64,000 nucleotides of DNA from Thysanoteuthis rhombus (taxonomy: Eukaryota > Mollusca > Cephalopoda > Oegopsida > Thysanoteuthidae), in assembly GCA_963457665.1 (NCBI GenBank), contig OY735227.1, positions 52,203,344 through 52,267,343 on the forward strand. The letters run 5' to 3'. The position numbers and the translations under genes are program-made. The notes beneath the pieces were generated by a model. The model was not told the origin of the DNA and ran no database searches. It worked only from the letters and a program-made list of their open reading frames with translations. Shown here in pieces: positions 24,557 to 37,044 of this stretch. Within the stretch, counting starts at the first letter, position 1; every line of letters starts with the position of its first letter.

Positions 24557-24640
24557 ATGGAAATGTCTGGGCCGTGTGTATATATAACATAAAAAGTGGG
24601 CGGGGCCTAAACACGGAAATTTCCAGCGTATAAATAGATA
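24557..24640 (-). promoter_or_regulatory. Candidate COX core promoter: TATA, GC box, kappaB-like palindrome
   Basis: Reading the minus strand toward the gene: palindrome GGAAATTTCC (24624-24615), GC box GGCCCCGCCCAC (about 24608-24597), TATATATA (24586-24579), then an initiator-like TCA near 24555. The spacings (kappaB about -65, GC box about -47, TATA about -27) fit an RNA polymerase II core promoter. NF-kappaB control of inducible COX is known in vertebrates; its use here is inference. Confidence 0.55.
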
Positions 24641-24720
24641 ATTATGTGAATGAACTATGGAGAGTTCTATTAAAGAAATCAATGTCGTGTGTGGAACTGT
24701 TCGTACGGGGGGGGGGGCAC

Positions 24721-24939
24721 AACTTACCGAAGGTGGTCCCGATTAGACGTCACGTGGTGTCATGCATATATGCACTCTATCAGAAACATTTTGTAGCGAA
24801 ACGGTAACAATATGAAAATGTATATATTTACTTTTGTTTTTCTTTCATGAAATCATGAATTTCTTTTTTATGCTCCAGTTTAAACATTGACTGTGCGTGA
24901 TGTCAGCAGAATATCAATCGGGACCACCTTTGCTGAGTT
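24721..24939. mobile_element. MITE-like inverted repeat upstream of COX promoter
   Basis: Arms 24721-24744 and 24916-24939 are near-perfect reverse complements (core GGTGGTCCCGAT), and the match continues more weakly inward (GACGTCACGTG at 24746-24756 against CGTGATGTC near 24896-24904). The roughly 150-bp interior is AT-rich with no ORF. This is the form of a non-autonomous DNA transposon. Target-site duplication is not clear. The left arm contains CACGTG (24751-24756) and a CRE-like TGACGTC on the minus strand. Confidence 0.6.
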
Positions 24940-25469
24940 ATAACAAAAAATAGTGAAAGAAAGAAAAAAAATATATGTATAAACTGAGAAAAAAATTAAA
25001 TCTACAAAAGTAAATTTCTCAGTTTTTTCTTAGAGAAAAAAATTCCTTAGTGCTTTTATTCAACAACCGCGATAAATTTTCCATCACCAGAAACTTAACG
25101 TCACAAAACTCAGTGTGTTTGTTACTCCTCTTAACATGTGTTATATAAGATGCAGATCCAAGGAGGGGAAAGGTTCAGGGGATCCCGACCCTAACACTCG
25201 GGTAGAGCACAATTAAATTTTATATCAATTAACTAGATGAAGAAAATGTATCGATAAGAGCCTAAGTTATACCAAGTAATCCTAAATTTACATTAAAAAC
25301 AGAAATTTAGATTAAAAAAAGAATATATGTGTTCCATCTTATCCTTTATAAAAAATAAATATGCATACATTTTTCTATTTGGACCCCACTCCTCTCCAAA
25401 TCCTCGATCTGCACCTGGACAACTAATTGTCAACTTTTTCAGTTTTGGTGACTGTGTATTTAGAAGCTT

Positions 25470-25570
25470 AGCTTTGACACAAGGCCAATAATATTTGATG
25501 TACCCTAATGATCCGCATAGCCATCTTGCTAACCATCACACTACGATAAGGGATATGTTGGGCCATCTAA
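25470..25570 (-). repeat. tRNA-derived SINE copy
   Basis: Minus strand: TAGTGTGATGGTTAGCAAGA (A-box region), then GCGGATCATTAGGG, then GGCCTTGTGTCAAAGCTAAGC. The TTGTGTCAAACTAA-type signature ties it to the copies at 14.9, 17.0, 35.0 and 63.8 kb. Confidence 0.55.
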
Positions 25571-26703
25571 AAATAGCTCGTTTACGTTACTATGTTTACA
25601 AATCAGGGCGTCCATCGTTAAGCGATGGCTAGTTAGCTAGTTATATAGAAGAGAAATACGAAAGATAAGTTTATGAGTTCTAACAACACTTGGGATAATG
25701 ATTTCTGATAAAATTCATAACAGCGTCGAATCAAGTGTTAACTCAAGGCCCCCAAGTCACAAATTTTAGACCACACCGTACATGACATCACGTATTACAT
25801 CAAGGAGTTGATATTACTTCTACAGAGTCCTTTTTTTCCAAATCAAATAAATACGTCGTTTTAATTTTTCTAATGATTTCATGAAATTGAAATAAGGATC
25901 TCCAACCCTTGGGCATTGGTTTATCAAAATTTTTCGACGATTCCAGCAATATTCCACCGAATTTTTTACGTCGAGGTATTTTTATTTATTGTTCCTCCGA
26001 GGGTAATTCCTGGTCTCATGTACATAGAGTTGGTGTTTAACTAACATACAAAAAAGTAAAAATTCTAATTAAAAAGTATAATCAAATAACATATTCATCA
26101 GAAATCAGCGGAAATGGAATAAAAAAGCCCATCTTACTTTCGAAAGCAATATTTTACAGTGTTTTAAACCCCTTTTTTTTTACTTACAAACAAAACATGT
26201 AAATGAACCATACCATGCATTTGTCACAACAACTTTAATTGTTTCACTCTTTTTTGAAACTAAGTAATTAGCTTAGTATTAATTGTTAACGCAATTGGGT
26301 TAAGTCAATAGAATCAAATAGAATTACACTCACTAATTCAACCTACCGTGTTGAATAATCTGTTTTATACAGTTTTTACCAACGGCCAGTATTTATACAA
26401 AAATCTCCACCATAATGATACTCTTACTTCCCATCATTTATGCACCATTATCGACATGAAGTGTGCGCGGATGGGAACGTGAGAATTTGAAAATCATTCG
26501 CTTTATTTTGTTGTCAGAACCACTGAAGTACACACAAAATGAAAAAAGCTCTTGGAATCGTCAAAACTGATTTTAATTAATGCTCGGTTTAAGGAGATCT
26601 TTTTAATCAAATCAAATTAAATTCCCACTAAAATGAAACTACGTAATTATTTTTTTTGTATAGAAAGAAAAAAAAAAGAAATTCTATAGAAACAATGTCA
26701 ATT

Positions 26704-26728
26704 TGACGTAACATGATACGTTACGTCA
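26704..26728. promoter_or_regulatory. Spaced palindrome of bZIP-like half-sites
   Basis: TGACGTAAC (26704-26712) and its exact reverse complement GTTACGTCA (26720-26728) with a 7-base spacer. TGACGTAA is a known CREB/ATF-type site. It lies about 2.15 kb upstream of the likely COX start. Function is inferred only from sequence. Confidence 0.3.
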
Positions 26729-27639
26729 TATGCAGCCACGGCTGAATTTATAGGGGGACAATTACCCCGGGCCCCTTCTAGCCTTGAGTCCTCCACTATG
26801 TAGAAATCTTACTGTTAGAAATTCTAATGAGGAAAAATAATGATTACCACTTGGAATGCATTTTATCATAACGTGCACGATTGTTTTTCATGAATTACTG
26901 AAATTTCGGCTTGTAATTCGGGTATACAGTAATTAGAGTATGGGTTATGAAGATAAGGCAATACTGTTAGTTCTGTAGGAAGGGTTGCACTTCTTTGTGG
27001 CCTCATTATTTAACTTGCACCTTTTACTCATTGTTAATGTCCTAAATTTCATGCTATTACATGTTTGAAAGTTGTTAAAACCAGTGTACATAGTAGCGCG
27101 TGGATTTCAAAATTACGGTTCTGTATTGGTAGTAACAGTTGTAGTTTTATAGTGGTCCGGTGCTAAAGCTTATATCTTAAATCTATACAAGGCTTCCATA
27201 CGAGACACATGTTATTTCAAATCAGGGTTCCCAGCCTTTTCGTACCGAAAAGTACTTTCACGTCTACCAGTAGTGCAGTGGATACAATGAACTTCTTTAT
27301 ATTTGGCTTTAATAACAAAAAAATATGCATAATAATATTCCAATCCCATCACGATAACAAATTGCTGCACAACGGCAAGTTTTCAAAAATAGTTTATATT
27401 ATGATGAGAAAAATCAAGGCAAGTTGATGGTTTGACTTGATAATTAACATAATGGCCGAATTAATTCGTAGTGCCTTCGTAAAATAATGCACAAAATACA
27501 AAAAAAAAATAACCAATTCGAACAAACTAAAAACAAAACTAATGAATCCAAAGCATAATTGATAGAATTTCTACGTGTAATAATGCTTAAACAGGCTGCA
27601 ACAAGTGTTTTCTTGATTGAGGAAGGGAAGGGTATCAAA

Positions 27640-27916
27640 CCAATTGCTGCTTTGGGATGGTTATGGTGCTGTAAGCCTTCTTCAAGTAGCTCTACGACAA
27701 CGCTATGTCCGCGCTAGATGGCAAGAACTCAGGGTGCCCCACCCTTTAAGACCTGAGTACGACAGGATAGCCCCGGATCTTCTCACTTCTGTCATCCACT
27801 ACCTTACAGCGAGAGTGTCTGAGTTTGTTCAGGGAGTGTTTTCCAGTGACTATATCTTAGCCAACCTGGAGTATGCAGACGACATCATCGAACTCCGTAA
27901 AACGCGTAAGCGTTAA
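27640..27916 (+). mobile_element. LINE reverse transcriptase fragment with YADD motif
   Basis: The open frame ends LEYADDIIELRK; YADD is the catalytic palm motif of reverse transcriptase. The preceding text (APDLLTSVIHYLTARVSEFV) matches the LINE block after the GVRQG motif, which appears here frameshifted. No other part of the element is readable around it. A short, dead remnant. Confidence 0.65.
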
Positions 27917-29300
27917 ATGGCCTATAGGATAAAACTTCCGTATATAAACTGCTGTAGTGTTATCCATCTTTCTATATAAAGAACTTTACGGGTAGACTCA
28001 ACAGGTGAACCTTGTTTGGTCAACCCCCCCCCATGCCATACATGAGAATTAATAACCCTTCGAATGCTCCTGGAAATTTCGACTTTCCTGGCATTTCAGG
28101 ATCAAAATTCCTTACATTGTAGCATTCTGTGATAATAAAATATATTTTCTCTGCAGAAAGTCACATTATGGCCCCGTTGAAAGATTCAATGCAAAAGAGT
28201 CTAAATAATCTCGTTTTTTAAAATTCATAAGCAAATGGCTTTGGTAATTTCAAGGCAGATTTATTATAGGATTTGACAATGAACATAAAACGAAGAAAAT
28301 TTATTCCTATGTAAAAATTTTTTTCAAAATTTAGATTCTTATTCAACAAAACTTCATGAAAATCTTACAATCAATGCGATTTTTGGTGCTGAACTCCATT
28401 GACCAATGCATCGTAGCTTTGGGAGTAGGATGATATTGAAGTTTGTAAACAAAGATAAAGACAATACCTATATTTTGTTTTTATGATACCCATAGGTAGA
28501 AACAGTGATTTGCAAAGGTGGGTGGATTCGAAAATCGATTTTATTTTGTATGCTGCACTCTCCAGAGAAGGATTTTTTTTCTCCGACAACCTAACTCAAG
28601 ATGTTCTCGTCTGTTACAAATGATTTTAGCACAATACAATTCAGTAGTTTCAAAAATCAAGACCCAGACGTTCAATTTAAAGTAAATGAGTCTTCCAATG
28701 TCTGTAGCCAAGATAAATCAATGAAAATATTATCATAGACGCCATGATAGTAAAATATTCAAGGGTTTTTTTTGGGAGGGGGTCGGATTAGTCCTGTAGC
28801 AATTCAAGATAGATTACAAATAGTGTCGGGTCAAAGTCAGAGTCAACAATCATTATCTTCATATTTGGGAAATGGGTGAAAAACTTCATTTTTAGGTGAG
28901 AAATCCATAAGACTAGTTTCGCTTCAAATGAATTACTAAAGCCATATGTTCTAGCGATTTCCAAATTTATAAAGAGGCAAATCGGGTAATATGCAAAAAT
29001 ATAACGATTAAAAAATAAATTATTAATTACTGCTTGGAATTCATTTTTGAATTCTATTCATCTTACATAGTCTTGGATAAATTGATAAAATTACAGCTTG
29101 AAATTCAGGCATAAGTAATTGGAGTCTGGGTTCCGAAAATAATCAGTCGAAACTAAAAATCTTCTTGGATTTTGCTAACATGTTTTTCCATGTACAGATG
29201 TATTTACTTCGGATACATAACTCATTTAACCTTTCTTTGAATGTATAACTTGTCAGTTTCAATAACATGCAACAAGAGAATTATGTGTAAATTTGTGATT
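27917..29300. other. No gene seen
   Basis: AT-rich with no convincing frame. Poly-C at 28024-28031 and G-rich text near 28770-28785. Confidence 0.5.
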
Positions 29301-29324
29301 TGCCGTGTATTTTAATTTCTGACA

Positions 29325-29572
29325 ATGAAGAGTATGGTATGTAGTTTGCTACATTTATTAGGGTTCATAGTCTCATCCCTTTCTCCACAGATGTGCATAT
29401 GCTGTTTTTTAGGGTTTTGTACCTTGGCCGCGACATTGTTGGTCTCAATACATTTTGGGATTCTGCTCCTCTCATCAGGTGTCATTTGCGTAGCCATCTC
29501 CATTTTTCTGCAATATTTTATCAGTTGAATTCTTTTGAATTTTAAAAAGCATTGTAGTGCCCACCTTCCCAA
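29325..29572 (-). mobile_element. LINE fragment, region before the endonuclease
   Basis: The minus-strand frame contains CRKMEMATQMTPDERSRIP and later GERDETMNPNKCSKLHT. The same pattern occurs at 59030-59180 on the plus strand (KIMDMATQRTPGER, RERNETVYHISS). This is the Cys-containing segment just before the restriction-like endonuclease part of the LINE family seen at 51 kb. Only about 80 codons survive. Confidence 0.5.
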
Positions 29573-29734
29573 CTAAAAAGATTATTCGTGTACGGAGTTA
29601 TCTGCCCTTTGGAAAGGATCTAACCCCTATATCTCTGTAGAAACGGTAAATTCCTTGTTCCCCTTTTTGACGTCACAGAGAACTGCTAATCAGATGGCAG
29701 ATTCTTATCTTTACGATATTTAAACTGTGGCGGT

Positions 29735-29738
<4 letters not shown>

Positions 29739-29787
<49 letters not shown>
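29739..29787. repeat. (CT)n microsatellite
   Basis: About 24 CT units, preceded by GGCGGTAAAAT and followed by GTACCGACGG. A CRE palindrome lies 65 bp to its left (29668-29675). Confidence 0.95.
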
Positions 29788-29790
<3 letters not shown>

Positions 29791-30349
29791 CCGACGGCCT
29801 CGAGGTAAGCTCGTCTCTTCTCTTTTCTCTCTTCAGTTAGGATAGTTAATATAGTTTTTATACACATTTTGTTCTACACACGCATCATCACATATTCATC
29901 TCAAGAACACATCCTATCCAAGTTAAGCACTCTAATTGTAGTTTGGTCGGACTTCCTAAGATAACTTCTGAGTTGCTACAACTAGGATGACCATACTGAC
30001 GGACATTCTATAGACTCTATCTCACATTTACTTCCTGACATTCCTTTCCCTTCATCCTTCCTATCTTATCCTGGTAGATCCCTCCACATATCCATGTCGA
30101 CAGAAACTCCGGTTCTTGTTTATCTTAATTCACTCATGAATTAAATCTAGCACTGTTGTTTACTTCTTTGTTTGTTCTCATTTCTTCGTTTTGTTACGAT
30201 TCAACTAACTGTGCACTAACCTTATTTTTGTGCTTAAGCAACGAACACGCTACTTACTAGGATTCATCTCCTTAGATCAATTCTGTTTATTGATATGTTA
30301 GGGGGCTAATATATCTAGCAGCCTTAAATCTGGCCCCCTGACACGAAAG

Positions 30350-30350
<1 letters not shown>

Positions 30351-30403
<53 letters not shown>

Positions 30404-30446
30404 TACTACTACTACTACTACTACTATTAGTGGTAGTAGTAGTGGC
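30351..30446. repeat. (ATT)n(ACT)n microsatellite with inverted end
   Basis: ATT units to about 30401, ACT units to 30426, then TAGTGGTAGTAGTAGTGG, which is an approximate reverse complement of the ACT part, so the end can fold into a hairpin. Confidence 0.9.
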
Positions 30447-31019
30447 AGATTATAGCGTATGTAAATGTGTATTTTTTCTGATAACATTATCTTATGCATT
30501 AACTCAAAAGGACTTGCTTCATCATGATTCTGTAGTTACCTCTGTCAATCCTACAAAATGAAAGTAAATCGTTTCTTTCTTGCGGAAGAAATTAGATTTT
30601 TTTATAGTTTCTGTTTATTTGTGAAACAATTGAAATCAACACAATCACCATCCCAGTCCTATGAAAATAATCTCGTGTTTATACGACGTATGGTCACGTA
30701 TAATCACACCCAACTGAGCCAGAGTAGAGGAAAGGTCAGATGGGCCAGTTAGCATGGGCCTACGATTTTGAGGGGGCCTTCCTCCTCTAGAAAGCTTACC
30801 TTCCCCAGAGAAGGCAAAGGGAGACCCTTTGGTAAAAAATGTTGATATCATATCGAGAATTCAAGTGGGTAACCTTTAGCAAAAATATTGGGATGATTTG
30901 TATGGATCTTCGAATCATTCAAAGTTACCATACACGACCTATAACGTTGCCTACAATGTTATTGATTGAAAATCCTACGCTTCTGAATTTGCATTACACA
31001 AACACACACATGAATTGAT

Positions 31020-31679
31020 TCATTGGTGTGCTATGTATGTTTCGGAAGTTGTCCCCATCTTCGGTTGCATGTGTTGTGTGCGTATCTTTCAGTGGTTGAA
31101 AGGTTTTCGTTGAAGATAAATTCAACATCGGATGTTTTTGCTTTGGTGGTGAAAATGGGAATCAAGGGGATTTCTTTAGGGTCATCATGATGTGTGGGAC
31201 TTTGTTCTGTCTATGGTGAAGTCTTTGACAAGATATAATAGCAACACCACTAGGTCTTGGATAGGCCATAAGATGCCAGGGTAGTGGTGGTATGAGATTG
31301 TGTAGATAGATTATGATAGTATAGATGTTGAGGCAAGGAACTTCATATGTGGTATCCTTACAGGTCGCAGAAAGTCTGATGGCTATGAATTGTACAAATG
31401 AAATACCGTACAAGGGTTTTTATTGGTGGGGGTCTGTGTGACTTTGTGAAGTGCCGAATATTGGATATTCATGAAGGCAGATAGGGTGCAGATGTGGGGT
31501 GGTTATATGTGGGAGGATTATGATGTTAACAATATGTGTGGTTCGAGTTGTTAAGTTTGGTGTTAATCCATTAGGGGAAAGAGTTCAAAATTTGTTGATC
31601 CACATACATTCATGTCTTTGTAGAATTTTTGCTATCTCATTGGGTGTATTTTTTCTATTTTTCAATGAGCGTGAATCTG

Positions 31680-31769
<90 letters not shown>

Positions 31770-31815
31770 GAATTTGATAATTACAAACAAACGTTTTTAA
31801 TATCATTTATATAAG
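31020..31815 (-). mobile_element. Penelope-like element 3' fragment with internal TA microsatellite
   Basis: On the minus strand a frame reads ILQRHECMWINKF then TLSPNGL, the usual end of the GIY-YIG endonuclease part, followed by non-coding sequence and an end near CCGAAGATGGGGACAACTTC-type text at 31050-31070. The TA tract 31683-31763 sits upstream within the copy. Similar termini occur in the 44.6-45.3 kb fragment. Confidence 0.5.
31683..31763. repeat. (TA)n microsatellite
   Basis: About 40 TA units, lying inside the minus-strand Penelope-like fragment. Confidence 0.95.
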
Positions 31816-34800
31816 TATCAAGTGCATATGAGTTGAGCAAAAATAAGAACTTTATATAATTTTCATTAGGATCAAGAATATGAAAGTTACAATAACTTTT
31901 GTATAAACGTACACCTTTTCACAACCTTTCAGAAGAATATAGCTCGTAAAATAAGGTCACGCAAAGAGTTTTACAATTTAGAACTAACGGAGATTCTGAG
32001 ATTGATCAGCCATTTTTGTTACGAGCCTCTTCCCCGTTAATATCCTTGAAACGTGTTTACGACATAAAAGGGCATAGAGACACTATATAACCTATTTTAC
32101 TATTCCATCACATACGTACAGCCGTAAAATGTTTTGAAATGTTGTCCTTATCCAGGCTTTAAGTTCATTATTGTGTATGTAATCAATCAATTGCATTGTT
32201 GATAATATATGATATGAATGTTCTTTCATTTGCTCGATTCCGTTCTTTTGTTCTAGACCACTATTGAAAATATGTGTCTTGAATTTCTTTTGTCTGTATT
32301 CTTTAGTAATAATTGATTAAATTTATACTCAAGCAGTACAAACAGAAATACATATATTCAATGCCATTGATGCCCCGAACTACTTAATTTCTACAAAGAT
32401 TTATATATCAAGAATTCATCTTCTATGGCCGAACCAAACTGTAGAGAACAATGCTCAATCAAATATATTAGAGTGACCATCTTATCACTATAGATTCATG
32501 AGAGATTATTACAGATAGATAGATACTGATAGCTGAAACCAGCATGTTCCAAAAGTTATTACGTTTTTTTTTCCATTAAATTTCAGTTTGTTTTTTTTTT
32601 TGTCCATTTCACGTATCCGAAGTAAATTTCATCAATGGTTAAAATTCGCACTTGCATTCTCTTTGGCTTCGATGATTTAGAATTTTGCCTCGTGCCCCTC
32701 TTCTTGTTTATCTTCGATGGTACTTTATTTTATTTTGATATTATGTTTGCTAATGTAGAAGATATGTGCATTTGTCCGGGTCGTCGTTGAGTAGTAATTC
32801 AAATTATTTTGTATAAAGTTGATGATGTAATATGAATGTAGTTTTTAAAGCAGTTTTAATGTTATTCCGTATAGACCGACTTCAGATGAAATTAGCGCTG
32901 ATATTTTTTGGTTGTGGGGTTTGTCGTGAGTGTTAGGTGTCTAGGTTTATCATTGTAACTATTTTTACTGTTGTTTTTGTGTATTTTGTTTGCCTTTCTT
33001 TTGGCATTTACAAATTTACAAACAAAAGAGAGCCTTAAAACTGGATGAAAAGACAAATGCCCTGGTCAAACATAGAAACACACACAACCACAACTTCAAC
33101 TTTCACCAAGCCCATCTCATCAAAATATGCATGAATCCTCGACATGCAGATGCAACCCTTATACCCCAATGCAATATAACCCTAATATCCCAATGCATTA
33201 AAATAACACAAAGGTATAGACCCTTTCAGATCGTAAACTCTGTAAATGCAGAATGACATAGATACCACACATTACAACACTAACATACAAGGAGTTGGCT
33301 AACAACCAAATGTACATTCAAGAAATGGTACAAGCATTTGCATACCACTCCTTCTCCAAAAGTCTTACCCACCATCAATCAAAAAGATTAAATGGAAAAA
33401 CCACACCGTATATGAGATGGACCCTCTTCTACATATGTCAACATCTATCCATTGAATTCCAGACACAAATTCTCCATTCGATAATCTAAAAAAATAACTT
33501 CCCTGAAAATTGACCATTTTAGCCCCGACCCCTTCCCCTGGCTGGACTTCAGTACCATGTGCAATAGAGTCGACCAGGGTGATTTGGATTGTCTGATAAT
33601 GCCTACCTGAAGCAGAGCTGTAAATTATTCTTTTGTGGCCTAATCTTTGTCATTAGACAATTGACGAACTGTCACTTGTATCAGTAGAATGTTTCAGGAA
33701 TCTCAAGGATTATATCTCCCTTCCCGTTTAAAGCTGAATTTAATTCTGCTTGCTACCATTCTATGGTCATTTCCTATATTTAATTTGCTGATAACGGTGA
33801 CTACTTTAACGTTATTAATCTAATCTGCAATAATGAAATTACTTTCGTTTTTCTGTTGTTCCATTTGTGCTTTCCCTGGTCCATATGGGACATTCTCGTT
33901 TTTAGAAAATGTGTTTATCTACTAGTATGTTTCCACTCTCATTTCTCTGTCCTGCTCTGAATTATCCAATGATTTTTCATCTTTTCTTTTCCCTCATTTT
34001 GGCCTAAAAATTTCCAATGAGTAATGTGTAATTTATCTTTTCTTTGCCCGTTATCTTAGTGATGCCATTAAACTCTCCAAGTTTCTGTCAGAACTTTTCG
34101 AAGTCGGTGCAAAAACCTGGATTTTCTTTAGCATGTATCTTTTGCTCAATCTATATAATACAAGCTATTCTGTTTGATACGCACTCAAAACCTATAGTGC
34201 TGCCTGCGATGTTATTATTGATTGAGAGTCCTCCGTAACTGAACTTTACCTTGGCTACACAATAATTAATATCTATAGATATTGAACCTGATATGGACCA
34301 CCTGAAATTTGTGTGTGGTCATAATCTTAACTTATAAGTGGATTATATGGTACCTATCCATAAAAATGCCCCGGCAAAGCTTCAGAGGCAGTGTGCGCCC
34401 GACTTTGGTACGTAATCTATCACCCGAATGTTCCATCCCCGATGTGCACAATTTCTAAAACTCAGTTTTCTCATTTTTACCTCTGCATTTTCCTTAGATC
34501 GCGTCCAACTTTCGTAGACCGAGCTCCCTGTGTCCTTCGCAGCTGGTCCAGAGCAGGGAAAAAATAAAAATTATTTTCGCTTTACCATGATCACACAACA
34601 CGAGTTCCTATTTTAGTTACGACATTTTTCTCCTAAGCTCCAACCGTTCACCGTTCTCGAAGGGGCTCATAATGCATTAGTTAGGGGTTTCTGTGCTTCT
34701 CTTTGGATAAAATATTGCTCTGTCCTTTCCATCTTTTACACTGAGTAGGTTAAGAGTTGTCGTGCTGGTGGAAAAGGCAGCCTGCAGCCGTGACTGGCAG

Positions 34801-36290
34801 GAGAGGGGAAGGAAATGAGTAATCTTAGGATGTCATACTCACCTTTTCCGTGGCAACTGGACAAACTAACCAACTCACGCTCTGTAATCATCAATTAGAT
34901 GCAAGGCCATGTATATGGGGTCACACAATGTTGAATGAACTCACTACATGATGAAATTGGAAGAGCTATTCAAATTCAGGTTTAATTCAATTGTTCTTTG
35001 AGTTCAACTTAGTTAGACACAAGACAACAGTAAGTAAATACCAAGTAATGGTCAGATTCACTGCACGAGCGGATTAATCATTGAGCTACAAAAAAAAAAA
35101 AAAGAGAATAAGGGAAAGAATCCCTGACTCATGTTAGATATGGTGGCGGATTTATGGTCTTGCTGCCTCTGGTAGTGGAGGCCTGGGTCATAATGAAGTA
35201 ATCATAAAATCAAAAGATTACCAAGGGATTTTAGAGCAAAATGTGCAAGCCACTAAGTTCGATTCGAAGATCATCTGTTCTCCAGCACGAAAAAAATAAC
35301 CTCGAAGAAGACATCCAAAACAGATGATAGCAGAAAAGGAAAAGGAAAAGATAAAATGAGCTCACTTTCATTAAAAGTCTTTGGAGAGAGCAGAAATCTG
35401 TTATTGGAGGAAACTATCAAGCAAGCATTCAAGGGGTAGAACAGACTGCATAGGAAGAATGAGACAGACCTCTTGATTGATGCAAGAAGCTCATAAATGG
35501 TAACAAGAAACCTTGCCAAAGCGAGGCTTGTTGCCAAATATTAACGAAAGTGTTTTCCTTACTGCCCAAATCATATTTTTAATTTCTTTTTTTGAATTAC
35601 TTCATATAAGTTGAAAAAAGGAGGTTTTATTTTGTTTTTGCTGTTCTTGTTCAGTTATACTGGAAATCCTATCAAGGATTTGATTGATTATAATTGCAAA
35701 AATATGTCTTGAATGGTTCCTTGCTGAAATCTTGGCGATTGCATCTATTAAGGAATTTTTTCCTCAAATTGACAATCAGTGATTTACTCCAAACACATTT
35801 GGGAATCATTCAAGTTATATGTTAGCGACTATAGTCCATCAAATCCAAAGAGCTTTGGGTTTTTTTTTCCTTTTTTTAAGGGTATGACATTCGTTTTATA
35901 TATGAGCATTATTGCTGAATTATGGTCCCAATTTACTATTCATACAAACGCAGAGAGCAGAAATTTCCTGTTATCAACTCTATGTGCAAATGGTCAGGAC
36001 TCTCTTCAACCATACATAATTTAGCACGCACGATCAAACATATCTATTTACTTAGTATAAAAATACATTAATTACTCGAGTCTTTTTCTTATCTTCATTT
36101 GTCGTGGTTTACCCCCTCCCTCCCTCTGTTTGCCCTTATTATCCATTGTCATTGTCAACTCCAGTTGAAGTGACTTTACACACACTGACATGGTCTAACC
36201 TGCTTCTATCACATGACAAACGTCAGTAGAGAGATGACCTCGTTATCTTTGACGTTATCGTCCTAAACACGTTGAGGAGCCAGTTGCGAT
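31816..36290. other. No gene seen
   Basis: Two moderately GC-richer ORF-bearing stretches at 33000-33490 (plus strand, frequent His, Asn and Thr) match nothing I recognise. The SINE at 35.0 kb is listed separately. Rest is AT-rich. Confidence 0.4.
34980..35095 (-). repeat. tRNA-derived SINE copy
   Basis: Minus strand: GTAGCTCAATGATTAATCCG (A-box region), CAGTGAATCTGACC (weak B-box), then CTTGTGTCTAACTAAGTTGAA. Confidence 0.55.
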
Positions 36291-36604
36291 GTTAGTTTAA
36301 TACTGGTTTATTTTTGCTATAACAGTTTTGTGAAGAGAGAAAGCGAGAGGGGAAAGAGAGATTGCGTGAGTGTGTCTGATGGAGAGAAAGGAGAGGCATT
36401 GTATGTATAAAGAGGGTTGGGACAGACAGACTGAAACTGATTGTTGTGTACACATAACTTCTCATAGTATGTACATGTATGTATATATGTATGTATAATA
36501 CAAATCTGGAATGCAATATAATAAAATACTATATCCGATGTAAGATGGGTTTATTCCATATTGTGCATAATACATTCATCATTAAACATAAAGTTGATTT
36601 AGAG

Positions 36605-37005
36605 AAGTGCATAAAATATAATGGCGTAAGGATTCGCTCCACGAACACGTTTCTATTTCTGCCCTGCTTGGGCTTCTTCGGGCGAATGATTCTGTTTATT
36701 TTAGATTCCTATTTATGATTTTTTTCCTTGGGGGGGGGGGGCTATTATTCTAAGTGGTAGGATCTTTCTTTTATTCCACTTATATAGAGTTTTTATACAT
36801 TTTTGTTCAGTGTACGGTCATTGCTTATGTTTTTTACAGCTGAACCAACATAAAACACCAACAAGGCCATTACCTAGTTTAACATCATTAAGAAGAAAAT
36901 ACTCGTGCTTTTGTACATTTCAACATCATGGACCTCTAACCTTCTATATCCAAAGGAATACTTGAGGGTCTATGAAATTAGCAAAAATCCATGTGGATAT
37001 TAACA

Positions 37006-37044
<39 letters not shown>

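Larger units (their letters stand above)
24960..27620. other. Region upstream of COX, no gene seen
   Basis: AT-rich. Includes the SINE at 25.5 kb and a spaced palindrome TGACGTAAC-N7-GTTACGTCA (26704-26728). No coding frame or RNA recognised. Confidence 0.5.
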
